DNA of 50,819 nt from an uncultured Bryobacteraceae bacterium (GTDB taxonomy: Bacteria; Acidobacteriota; Terriglobia; Bryobacterales; Bryobacteraceae). A model generated the notes under the pieces. That model saw only the letters and a list, made by a program, of their open reading frames with translations. It was not told the origin of the DNA and did no database searches. Both the position numbers and the translations under genes were made by a program. How positions within the stretch are numbered: position 1 is the stretch's first letter; each line of letters opens with the position of its first letter. Below are positions 33,504 through 44,441 of the stretch, piece by piece. The DNA lies in the NCBI GenBank assembly GCA_938027685.1, contig CALJAM010000004.1, positions 1 to 50,819 on the forward strand, written 5' to 3'.

Positions 33504-34826
33504 GTGCGAGAACTGCTGCCTATGGACGTGTGGGAACAGATCAAGCAGAGACTTGCCAGTCGGCTGACCCGAGAGAGCTTTCACAACTGGTTCGAAGCGA
33601 CCCGTCTTCATTCGCGCCAGGGCGACGCCATCTGGGTTTCTGTTCCCTCTGACGCCGCCGCTGACTTCATCCAGCAGGAGTACGGAACGCTTGTTCGGCA
33701 GGCGATCAGCGAGTTGCGGCTGCCCGTCCGGCAGGTGTACTTCGAAGCGAATTCCGATGCCGGTCCGGCCGGTCAGCCGGTCCGCTGCGAGCGGGATGAG
33801 CGAGCGGACGGCGTCGCGCTGAATCCGCGGCTGACGTTCGAGAGGTTCGTCGTGGGCAGCTCGAACCAAATGGCTCATTCGGCGGTGCGCGCGGTCGCCG
33901 AGCGCCCTGGACAGGTCTACAATCCCCTGTTCATCTACGGCGGGTCGGGCCTGGGCAAGACGCATCTGCTGCACGCGTTGAGTTTTCAGTTGCGCGAGAA
34001 GCACCCAAACCTGAGGGTGGTGGCGACCTCGGGCGAGCGCTTCATGAACGAGATGATCGCAGCGATCCGTCAGCAGCGTATGTCGGCGTTTCATAAGACC
34101 TACCGAATGACGGACGTGCTGATCATGGACGACGTCCACGTGCTGGGCGGCAAGGGCGCCACCCAAGAAGAGTTCTTCCACACGTTCAACGAGCTCTACG
34201 AGCGACGCCGGCAGATCGTCCTTTCCAGCGATGCGCCGCCGCGTGAGATCCCCAACCTCGCGCAGTGCCTGCGGACGCGCTTCGAGTGCGGGCTTACGGT
34301 GGCGATCGAGCCGCCGGATCTGGAAACCAAGCTGGCGATTATCGAGCAGCGCGCCGCTGAAGAGGGCCTCGAGATCCCGGAGGAGGTCAAGCTCCTCATA
34401 GCCTCTCGCACGCACTCGAACGTGCGGGAGATCGAAGGCGCCTTGCTGCGCGTGCAAGCCGTGGCCTCGCTCACCAAGTCACCCGTGACGCTGCAGATGG
34501 CCCAGCAGGCCCTACGCGACCTGCTGCCCGCGCGGGAGCGACGTACGACGCTTGAGTCCATCGTGAAGGCCGTCAGCCTGGAATTCAACCTTCAGCCCGC
34601 CCAACTCAAAATGCGGTGCAACGCCCGCCAGATCGTATTGCCCAGGCAGGTGGGCATGTACCTTGCCCGGGAGCTGACGCCTGCCTCGCTGACGGAAATC
34701 GGCAAGGCCTTCGGAGGGAAGCACCACACGACCGTGATGCACTCGATTGCCAAGATCGAGAGACTGCGTCGGCGAGATCAGGATCTCAACAGAGTCATCC
34801 ACAAACTAATCGACTCGCTGCAATGA
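33504..34826 (+). CDS. dnaA: Replication initiator DnaA
   Basis: DnaA binds the origin and opens the duplex. The 440-residue protein has domain I (about 1-80), a very short domain II, the AAA+ domain with Walker A GGSGLGKT (146-153) and Walker B VLIMDDVH, and the DNA-binding domain IV with the signature IVLPRQVGMYLARELTPASLTEIGKAFGGKHHTTVMHS. The GTG at 33504 has AGGA 5-8 nt upstream; ATG 33522 is an alternative but lacks a ribosome-binding site. dnaN and gyrB follow in the classic order. Confidence 0.96.
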   Translation: MRELLPMDVWEQIKQRLASRLTRESFHNWFEATRLHSRQGDAIWVSVPSDAAADFIQQEYGTLVRQAISELRLPVRQVYFEANSDAGPAGQPVRCERDERADGVALNPRLTFERFVVGSSNQMAHSAVRAVAERPGQVYNPLFIYGGSGLGKTHLLHALSFQLREKHPNLRVVATSGERFMNEMIAAIRQQRMSAFHKTYRMTDVLIMDDVHVLGGKGATQEEFFHTFNELYERRRQIVLSSDAPPREIPNLAQCLRTRFECGLTVAIEPPDLETKLAIIEQRAAEEGLEIPEEVKLLIASRTHSNVREIEGALLRVQAVASLTKSPVTLQMAQQALRDLLPARERRTTLESIVKAVSLEFNLQPAQLKMRCNARQIVLPRQVGMYLARELTPASLTEIGKAFGGKHHTTVMHSIAKIERLRRRDQDLNRVIHKLIDSLQ

Positions 34827-34958
34827 AGTTGCGGAATCTTCCAGAGCCAATGACCGGTCGGACCGTGGATGGAGCACCTCTCGCTCGGCAGAGAGGGCCT
34901 TGTGCTCGGGCGGCCAGCGTTCCCTGCACAGGATCCGCAACTGCTAAGCCCCAGTATT

Positions 34959-34967
34959 TGCTAGAAT
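34959..34967 (+). promoter_or_regulatory. Extended -10 element TGCTAGAAT in the dnaA-dnaN gap
   Basis: TGCTAGAAT is a strong extended -10 (five of six to TATAAT) within an AT-rich island of the 241-bp gap. It could drive dnaN separately from dnaA. Confidence 0.42.
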
Positions 34968-35019
34968 TTAAAGTGAATTCCAGAATTCCACCGCTCCTAC
35001 TAAGCTCCGGTCGGATTGT

Positions 35020-35028
35020 TGCTATGTT
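35020..35028 (+). promoter_or_regulatory. Second extended -10 element TGCTATGTT before dnaN
   Basis: TGCTATGTT lies 39 nt before the dnaN ATG and would give a leader of about 33 nt that contains the GAGGA ribosome-binding site. Confidence 0.38.
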
Positions 35029-35067
35029 AGAAGGGCAGCCCAGAACGGTACCGCGCGAGGACGTCTG

Positions 35068-38644
<3,577 letters not shown>

Positions 38645-38692
38645 GCGCGGCAGGCCTGTCCGGCCGGCACTCAGAGGGGCGCTCGCGAGCGA

Positions 38693-38701
38693 TGGTAGGA
38701 T
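38693..38701 (+). promoter_or_regulatory. Extended -10 element TGGTAGGAT before the glycosyltransferase pair
   Basis: TGGTAGGAT fits the TGnTAnnnT form and stands 24 nt before the ATG at 38726. This would separate the pair from gyrB transcription. Confidence 0.35.
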
Positions 38702-38725
38702 GTCAGGTTCCGGCCAGTCGACTCT

Positions 38726-39799
38726 ATGAGTGCTTCCCCCTCCCGCGGGGCGGCCGCCTGCAGCATCGCCTCCCGCTCGCGCATCGCGCTAGTGCGCGCT
38801 ACGGCCCATTCGTTCCGCGAACGCCATCCGGATCTGCCCTTCTACGTGTTGCTGGCTGACGAGCCGCACGAGGGTGTGCCCGACGCCTCGGAGCCTTTCC
38901 AGGTTGTTCTTTTCGAGGCTCTCGAGATCCCGGACAGTGCGGCCTTCCGTTTTCGCTATCGCGAGCTCGAGCTGAGCTACGCCTGCACGCCCTATCTCAT
39001 CCGTCACCTGCTCGAGCGAGGGTTGGACCGGGTCCTGTTCCTGAAACAGGAAACCCTCGTGCTCGACCGCCTGGACCCGCTTTTCGAAATGCTGCTGCGG
39101 CATTCGGTGATCCTGACGCCCCACCTGCTGGAGCCTGCCACGGGCGCCGACGCCGTGGCTCGCGAGATCAGCGTGCTGCGCGCGGGCGTCTTCAACGGGG
39201 GGGTGATAGGGTTCTCGCGCTGCGAAGAGGCTTTCGCCGTCCTCGAATGGTGGCAGAGGAGGGTGGAAAGCGATTGCGTGCTGCAGGTCGACCACGGCTT
39301 GCACTACGAGCAGCGGTGGCTGGATCTGGTTCCGAGCCTCGCCCCCGGCTGCGGCATCGTGCGCGATCCCGGCGTCAATATCGGGCACTGGAACCTGCAC
39401 GAGCGCCGAATCCGGGAGCTCGGCGGCACGTACCGGACCGGCGCAGATCGGGTGCGCATCGTTCGCTTCAGCGGTTATGATCCCGCGCGCCCGGAGATGG
39501 TGAGCCGATACAACCTCACGTTACGGGTTGGCGACACGGCGGATGGGGCCGCGATTTTTCGCCGGTACCAGCGTCTGCTGCTCGAGTTCGGCTGGGAGGC
39601 GACGTCGCGGCTGCCCTACGCTTGGGATTTCTTCGACAACGGGGTCCGCATTCATCCGGAGATGCGTACGCTTTACCGACGCTTCCCCGACGGGACTTCC
39701 CGCTGGAGGGACCCCTTTCGCACCGCGGGCCCGGCGACTTTTTACGGCTGGCTGAGAGAGCACCGGCCCGAGCTGTTCGAGGAGGTCGGGGGTGCCTGA
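38726..39799 (+). CDS. Glycosyltransferase-like protein lacking the DxD motif
   Basis: This 357-residue protein is a paralogue of the next gene, with shared blocks [29 protein letters not shown] and FSGYDPARP. The overall pattern is GT8/GT-A-like. The position of the metal-binding DxD in the neighbour (LFLDPDMLV) reads LFLKQETLV here (residues 107-109 KQE), so the usual metal ligands are absent. It may be inactive, use another mechanism, or act with the neighbour. No transmembrane segment is obvious. The last 8 bases overlap the next gene. The family call rests on the paralogue; the function is open. Confidence 0.65.
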   Translation: MSASPSRGAAACSIASRSRIALVRATAHSFRERHPDLPFYVLLADEPHEGVPDASEPFQVVLFEALEIPDSAAFRFRYRELELSYACTPYLIRHLLERGLDRVLFLKQETLVLDRLDPLFEMLLRHSVILTPHLLEPATGADAVAREISVLRAGVFNGGVIGFSRCEEAFAVLEWWQRRVESDCVLQVDHGLHYEQRWLDLVPSLAPGCGIVRDPGVNIGHWNLHERRIRELGGTYRTGADRVRIVRFSGYDPARPEMVSRYNLTLRVGDTADGAAIFRRYQRLLLEFGWEATSRLPYAWDFFDNGVRIHPEMRTLYRRFPDGTSRWRDPFRTAGPATFYGWLREHRPELFEEVGGA

Positions 39800-40805
39800 A
39801 CCAACGGGCGTCGTCAGCATCGCGGCGCCGAACTACGCGGCGCATGTGCGCGTGCTCGCACGATCCCTCCGGGGGTTCCATCCCGACGTCCCGCTTTGCG
39901 TCGTGCTTGTTTCGCCGCGGGCCTGTCCGGCTCCGTTTGCCGACCCGCCCGTTCGTTGGCTGACCTTGGCGGACCTGTGCACGCCGGCGGAACGACGGCG
40001 TCTTCTGCTCCGATACGGGCCCAAGGGGTTGTGCGCCGCGTTGAAGCCCCGCGCGCTACGGTGGATACTGGACTCGGGGCACCGGAGCGCACTCTTTCTC
40101 GATCCCGACATGCTCGTTCGGGCGAGTCTCGACGATTGTCTGGAGGTCGTACAGCGCTACGCCCTTACCCTTACACCCCATCTGACGCCTTCACAACTGG
40201 GCCGCGCCGATCCCGCTTTGGAGCGCGAGCTGGTGATGGTCGGGACTTTCAACGGAGGTTTCATCGGGGTCAGTGACCGCCCCGAGGTGCGACGGTTCCT
40301 AGACTGGTGGGATAACCGCTTGCAGACCCACTGCCTCGAGGATCCCGCAGGGGGGATACATTACGATCAGCGGTGGCTCGATCTGGCGCCGGGTTTCGTG
40401 CCGGATTTCCGGGTGCTGTCGGATGCAGGAATCAACTTCGGCCACTGGCGGTTGCCCGCGCTGCGGGTGGAAAGGCGCGACGGCGACCTGGCGGTCGAGG
40501 GACGTCCGCTGCGGCTCATGCATTTCAGCGGTTACGATCCGTCACGGCCGGATGAGCTGACGCGCTTCCGCCCAGGCCTGCGCGTTCATGAGTTGGGTCT
40601 GCCGGCCGAGCTGTTCTTCGATTACGCGGCGTTGCTGCTGGAAGCCCGTTGGGACCAATGGCAACAGGTGGGATGGGAGCTACCGCGCGGGCTTCGTCTG
40701 GCGCGGCGCGTTCAGCGAGCGTTGCGGTGGGCACGGGCGGGAGCTGCGCTGCTGATGCGAGCGACGGGGCGCCGGGTTCGCACGCCGCGAAGGAGTCAGA
40801 GGTAA
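39792..40805 (+). CDS. Glycosyltransferase, GT8-like
   Basis: The 337-residue protein has a GT-A-like N-terminal strand-helix pattern (GVVSIAAPNYAAHVRVLARSLRGFHPDVPLCVVL), the DxD-type motif DPD at 104-106 (ALFLDPDMLV), and FNGGFIGVSD, DQRWLDLAP, NFGHW in the acceptor half. It probably transfers a sugar from a nucleotide donor with a divalent metal. A basic C-terminal tail (RRVRTPRRSQR) may bind membrane. It starts with GTG after GGAGGT and overlaps the previous gene by 8 bp, so the two are made together. Acceptor unknown. Confidence 0.75.
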   Translation: MPEPTGVVSIAAPNYAAHVRVLARSLRGFHPDVPLCVVLVSPRACPAPFADPPVRWLTLADLCTPAERRRLLLRYGPKGLCAALKPRALRWILDSGHRSALFLDPDMLVRASLDDCLEVVQRYALTLTPHLTPSQLGRADPALERELVMVGTFNGGFIGVSDRPEVRRFLDWWDNRLQTHCLEDPAGGIHYDQRWLDLAPGFVPDFRVLSDAGINFGHWRLPALRVERRDGDLAVEGRPLRLMHFSGYDPSRPDELTRFRPGLRVHELGLPAELFFDYAALLLEARWDQWQQVGWELPRGLRLARRVQRALRWARAGAALLMRATGRRVRTPRRSQR

Positions 40806-40806
40806 G

Positions 40807-40835
40807 GCGCTGCGGGGCTGTGAGGAGCGCAGCGC
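40807..40835. terminator. Stem-loop after the glycosyltransferase pair
   Basis: GCGCTGCG (40807-40814) and CGCAGCGC (40828-40835) form a perfect 8-bp stem with a 13-nt loop directly after the stop codon. There is no T-tract, so it is at best an atypical terminator. Confidence 0.35.
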
Positions 40836-40841
40836 AAAGAG

Positions 40842-40865
40842 GCCGCCGACAGGCTGTCGTGCGGC
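40842..40865. terminator. Second stem-loop between convergent operons
   Basis: GCCGC-CGACA and TGTCG-T-GCGGC pair around a 3-nt loop, a 10-bp stem with one bulge. It lies between the convergent glycosyltransferase and hydrogenase operons, a plausible bidirectional terminator without T-tracts. Confidence 0.35.
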
Positions 40866-40949
40866 GAGGGTTCGGGCGAAAAATCCCGGCGATGGGCAGG
40901 GGCCGCGTTGCAGTGGAACGCCTCGCAGCGGGCTCCTTCGGAAGGCGGG

Positions 40950-41453
40950 TCACGCGGGTTGCTGCGAGCTGCGAGTGGCGAGCGCCACGAGTTGCTCTTC
41001 GATCCAGTCGAGCGCGGCAGGGATCGCCGCTTCGACCGCAGGATGCATCCGCCCGCCCAGCGTCACGCAATCGGCCGCCTCCACGGCGAGGATCCGGACT
41101 TCGGTCGGGGCGCTCAACCCGAGGGCGCGGGCCAGGTCGAGGGCTTCGCGCAGTCCCGCGCCGTGAGGCGCTGCGGCCGGCGCGGTGCATAGCCTGTCTG
41201 CGTCGAAGGCATACAAAGTGCCCGGTTCGCGACGACCCGTCTGGATCGTATCCACGATGAGCAGGGAGGGGACGCCGTTCAGGTAGTCGAGAAGGGCCAG
41301 GCCCGATTCGGATGTCATGACGACGTCGAGGGATGGGAAACGCGCGGCCGCCTCTCGCGCGACGATGATGCCAAAGGCGTCGTCGGCCAACAGTTCGTTA
41401 CCGAGGCCGAGCAGCCGAACCCTGACAGCGTCACTCCCTGCGGATCGTTCCAT
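40950..41453 (-). CDS. [NiFe]-hydrogenase maturation protease
   Basis: These endopeptidases cut the C-terminal tail of the hydrogenase large subunit once nickel is inserted. The 167-residue protein has LLGLGNELLADDAFG at the N-terminus with the metal-binding acidic residues, VDTIQTG in the middle, and the HGAGL and ILAVEAADC regions that fit the HyaD/HoxW family. It overlaps the large-subunit gene by 23 bp, and is the last gene of the redox operon. The large subunit ends with a tail after DPCLGCATH, so a substrate is present in the same operon. Confidence 0.88.
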   Translation of the reverse strand: MERSAGSDAVRVRLLGLGNELLADDAFGIIVAREAAARFPSLDVVMTSESGLALLDYLNGVPSLLIVDTIQTGRREPGTLYAFDADRLCTAPAAAPHGAGLREALDLARALGLSAPTEVRILAVEAADCVTLGGRMHPAVEAAIPAALDWIEEQLVALATRSSQQPA

Positions 41454-42930
41454 CCGAATCCCGGCGCAACAGCGCTACGCGGTGACCCTTGGTGTCGCGG
41501 ACCTCGATCCACAGCGGCATGCTTCCGGGCAGCGAGTGGGTGGCGCAACCCAGGCAGGGATCGTACGCCCGGAATGACATCTCCACCATGTTCAAGAGGC
41601 CCTCGGAGACGTTTGCGCCCGAGACCAACGCACGCGCCGCCTTTTCCACGCTGAGCGAGATGCGGGCGGCGTTGTTCTGTGTGGCCACGATCATGTTGGC
41701 CTTCTGAATGATGCCGCGGGAATCGGTGAGGTAGTGGTGGATGAGAGTTCCGCGCGGGGCCTCGACCACCCCCACGCCTTCGCTCGGGGTGGCTGTGGGG
41801 ACCGTGCGGATGTTGGGGTCGGTGATGCCGGGATCGTCGGCGAGCTCCTTCATGCGCTCGGCTGCGTAGAGCAGCTCGATCAGCCGTGCCCAGTGGTTGG
41901 CCAGCGTGTGATGCACCGGCCGGCCCAGCGTGGCGAAGTATTCCACGGCGGCTTGTTGGGCCAGGGGGGTGGCCAGTTTTTCGGCCGCGTTGAGGCGGGC
42001 CAGCGGAGCCACGGCATAGACGCCGCTGTCGGCGCCGTCGGTGAATCCCTTCCAGCCGACGGGCTTGAGGAAGCAGAACTTCATGTAGCTCCAGGGCTCC
42101 ACGCGCTCGGCGATGTAGTCCACGTACTGCGCGGCCGTGAAGGAGGCGAAGGGCTTGCCCTCGGGCGTGACGACGCGGATGACGCCGTCGTAGAAATTCA
42201 GGCGGTTTTCCGCGTCGACCAATCCCATGTAGTAAGTGCGGTGCGTGAAAGCGTCGGAGCGGATCAGCTCGACGTAGTGGCTGTCGGCCAGCACCAGTTT
42301 GCGGAAAGCCTCGAGCGAGAACAGTCCGAACTCAACCGCCTCGGCGGCCACGCTGCGGAACTTCTGGCGGTCCTCCTCGCTGAGCGGACGGGCCACGCCA
42401 CCGGGCAGGCCGAAGACGGGATGGCCCGCCTTGCCGCCGGCCAGTGCGATCAGCTCGCGCAACTTACGGCGCATGGCGATAACCTTCTGTCCGGTTTCGA
42501 CGCCCACCTTCGCAATGACGCCCAGTACGTTGCGCTCGGCGGCTGGGGCCTGCGGGCCGACGATGAAGTCCGGGCCGCCCAGGAAGTAAAAGTGCAAGGC
42601 GTGGTCCTCGACCATGAAGGTCGTGTAGATCAGTTCGCGGATCTTTTTGGCTGCGGGCGGAGGCTCGACTTGATAGAGGGCGTCGAGCGCTTTGGTCGAG
42701 GCCATGTGGTGCGCGGTAGGGCAGACGCCGCAGATGCGCGAGGTGATCTGCGGCATGTCCTCGGCCGGGCGGCCCTGGGCAAACTTTTCGAAGCCACGCA
42801 GCTCGGGCACCTGGAAGTAGGCTCGATCGACGGCGCCCTGCTCGTCGAGGAAGATTTCGATGCGGCCGTGTCCTTCCAGGCGGGTGATGGGATCGATGGT
42901 GATCCTGCGGGTGGTCGAAATCTCAGCCAT
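41431..42930 (-). CDS. mvhA: [NiFe]-hydrogenase large subunit, MvhA-like
   Basis: The large subunit holds the NiFe site that splits or makes H2. The 499-residue protein opens with the family block ITIDPITRLEGHGRIEI, has the first Ni-binding motif SRICGVCPTAHH (Cys67, Cys70) and the second DPCLGCATH (Cys459, Cys462), followed by a 34-residue tail for cleavage. The sequence pattern fits cytoplasmic group 3 (MvhA/F420-nonreducing) enzymes rather than membrane-bound group 1. GAGGTGA precedes the ATG. It follows the small subunit by 9 bp, and HdrA and MvhD are in the same operon, which supports group 3c. Confidence 0.92.
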   Translation of the reverse strand: MAEISTTRRITIDPITRLEGHGRIEIFLDEQGAVDRAYFQVPELRGFEKFAQGRPAEDMPQITSRICGVCPTAHHMASTKALDALYQVEPPPAAKKIRELIYTTFMVEDHALHFYFLGGPDFIVGPQAPAAERNVLGVIAKVGVETGQKVIAMRRKLRELIALAGGKAGHPVFGLPGGVARPLSEEDRQKFRSVAAEAVEFGLFSLEAFRKLVLADSHYVELIRSDAFTHRTYYMGLVDAENRLNFYDGVIRVVTPEGKPFASFTAAQYVDYIAERVEPWSYMKFCFLKPVGWKGFTDGADSGVYAVAPLARLNAAEKLATPLAQQAAVEYFATLGRPVHHTLANHWARLIELLYAAERMKELADDPGITDPNIRTVPTATPSEGVGVVEAPRGTLIHHYLTDSRGIIQKANMIVATQNNAARISLSVEKAARALVSGANVSEGLLNMVEMSFRAYDPCLGCATHSLPGSMPLWIEVRDTKGHRVALLRRDSDGTIRRE

Positions 42931-42939
42931 GGCGTCACC

Positions 42940-43914
42940 TCACTTTCCGGCCCGGTTGGGGCGTTTTCCCGGCAGCGGTGCAGCCGGAAGACTGTAGCGA
43001 TAGAAAGTGCCCACCGGGTCAGGGATGTTTTCCAGGATGCGGATGATTTCGGCTTCGTCGTTGCTGCCGGTGAGCGACGCGATCGAGGAAAGGGCTTTTG
43101 CGCCGAAGTCGCGCACGCGGCTGGTAGCGCCGAAGCACCCCGTGCAAGGCATGTTGCCCTGGATACAGCGGGCTTCGCAGCCGGCGCGCGTGGCCGGACC
43201 CAGGCAGAGCAGGCCTTGGGCAAGCAGGCACCTGTCGGTCTCGATCAGCGTTTCGTGCGGGCGCCGGAACCGGGTGATGGCGAGCTTGTCCGGCTTGGAT
43301 TCGCGCCGCGGGCATTCCTCGCACAGGGCTTTGTCGGGAGCCAGCACGGCGCCGCGTTCGGGAAGGCTGCCTGTGAGTAGAGCGGCCACCGCATCGGCGA
43401 GCAGCTTAGGGGTCGGCGGACAGCCCGGGATGGAGTAGTCCACTGGGATCACCTGTCCGAGCGCGCGTACCCGGTCCCAGAAGACCGGAAGCTCCAGGGC
43501 CGCACCGTTGGTTGCGTAATGGGGCGCGGGCCGCGTTCCTTCGGGGTTCAAGGTGCTGGGCGATTCCGAGTAGACGGCTCGGAGCAGACTTTCCCGGTCA
43601 TAGAGATTGGCGAGGCCGGGCACGCCGCCCGTCTGGGCGCAGGCGCCGAAGGCGACGACGATGCGGGCCTTGCGACGCAGCAGTTTGGCCATCTCTTCCT
43701 GTTCGCTGGTGCGGATGGCGCCGTTGATGAAGGCGGCCGCGATCGAACCATCGGGCATGGCTTCGACGTCGGTGCGCTTGAAGTCCAGCGCCACCGGCCA
43801 GAAGACGATGTCCACGGCGGCGACGACGTCCAACACCTTTTCGGCGAGGTCCACCACCGCCTCTTCGCAGCCGCCGCAGGAAGCGCACCAGTAAAAGGCG
43901 AGTTTCGGCTTCAT
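42940..43914 (-). CDS. mvhG: [NiFe]-hydrogenase small subunit, MvhG-like
   Basis: The small subunit relays electrons from the NiFe site through iron-sulfur clusters. The 324-residue protein has no Tat signal, in agreement with a cytoplasmic enzyme. The proximal-cluster ligands are in WCASCGGCEE (Cys10, Cys13), GACAQTGG and PGCPPTP; further cysteines in LCEECPRR and AGCEARCIQGNMPCTGCFG are candidates for additional clusters. Its start overlaps the mvhD stop (4 bp). The closest described type is MvhG of HdrABC-MvhADG complexes. Confidence 0.88.
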   Translation of the reverse strand: MKPKLAFYWCASCGGCEEAVVDLAEKVLDVVAAVDIVFWPVALDFKRTDVEAMPDGSIAAAFINGAIRTSEQEEMAKLLRRKARIVVAFGACAQTGGVPGLANLYDRESLLRAVYSESPSTLNPEGTRPAPHYATNGAALELPVFWDRVRALGQVIPVDYSIPGCPPTPKLLADAVAALLTGSLPERGAVLAPDKALCEECPRRESKPDKLAITRFRRPHETLIETDRCLLAQGLLCLGPATRAGCEARCIQGNMPCTGCFGATSRVRDFGAKALSSIASLTGSNDEAEIIRILENIPDPVGTFYRYSLPAAPLPGKRPNRAGK

Positions 43915-44390
43915 CGTGCCACCGCCTCCTCAGCCGGCTCGAACTGCTCGGACTTGCGGAAGGGCCCCAGGGCGCGCACCTGCTCGACCATTTCGTTGAC
44001 GACCTGGCGCAAGCGCTCGCCCTCGGAGGCGGAAATCCACTCCAGTCGGAAGCGCTCCGGCTCCACCCCCATCTGCTCGAGCATGCGGCGGAGCAGATGG
44101 TAGCGTCGCAGGGCCTTGTAATTGCCCTCCTGGTAGTGGCAGTCGTTGGGATGGCAGCCACCAATCAGCACGCCGTCGGCCCCCTGTGCGAAGGCCTCCA
44201 GCACGAACTGCGGATCCACACGGCCGGAGCACATCACGCGCACCACGCGGACGTTGGGTGCATAGCGCAGGCGGGAGGTGCCGGCCAGGTCAGCCGCCAG
44301 GTAAGTGCACCAGTTGCAGAAGAAGGCGACAATCTTGGGTTCGAAAGCCGCCGTCTGGTTTTGCCCGACTGGGGCGGTTGCTTCAGGCAT
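43911..44390 (-). CDS. mvhD: MvhD-like iron-sulfur linker subunit
   Basis: MvhD carries electrons between the hydrogenase and HdrA. The 159-residue protein has the DUF3209/MvhD pattern with five conserved cysteines: FFCNWCTY (Cys25, Cys28), VMCSGRVDP (Cys54), GGCHPNDCHYQEGN (Cys79, Cys84). Normal family members are about 140 residues; this one has a longer acidic tail. The gene lies between hdrA and mvhG, in keeping with its bridging role. Confidence 0.88.
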   Translation of the reverse strand: MPEATAPVGQNQTAAFEPKIVAFFCNWCTYLAADLAGTSRLRYAPNVRVVRVMCSGRVDPQFVLEAFAQGADGVLIGGCHPNDCHYQEGNYKALRRYHLLRRMLEQMGVEPERFRLEWISASEGERLRQVVNEMVEQVRALGPFRKSEQFEPAEEAVAR

Positions 44391-44441
44391 ATGCCGTCAC
44401 TCCTTTGATCTGCCGAATCCTTGTCCGGATCACCGGCCTAC

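Noticed and set aside
41734-43380. 548-codon plus-strand frame
   Set aside because: Antisense to the hydrogenase large and small subunits, with no recognisable motif.
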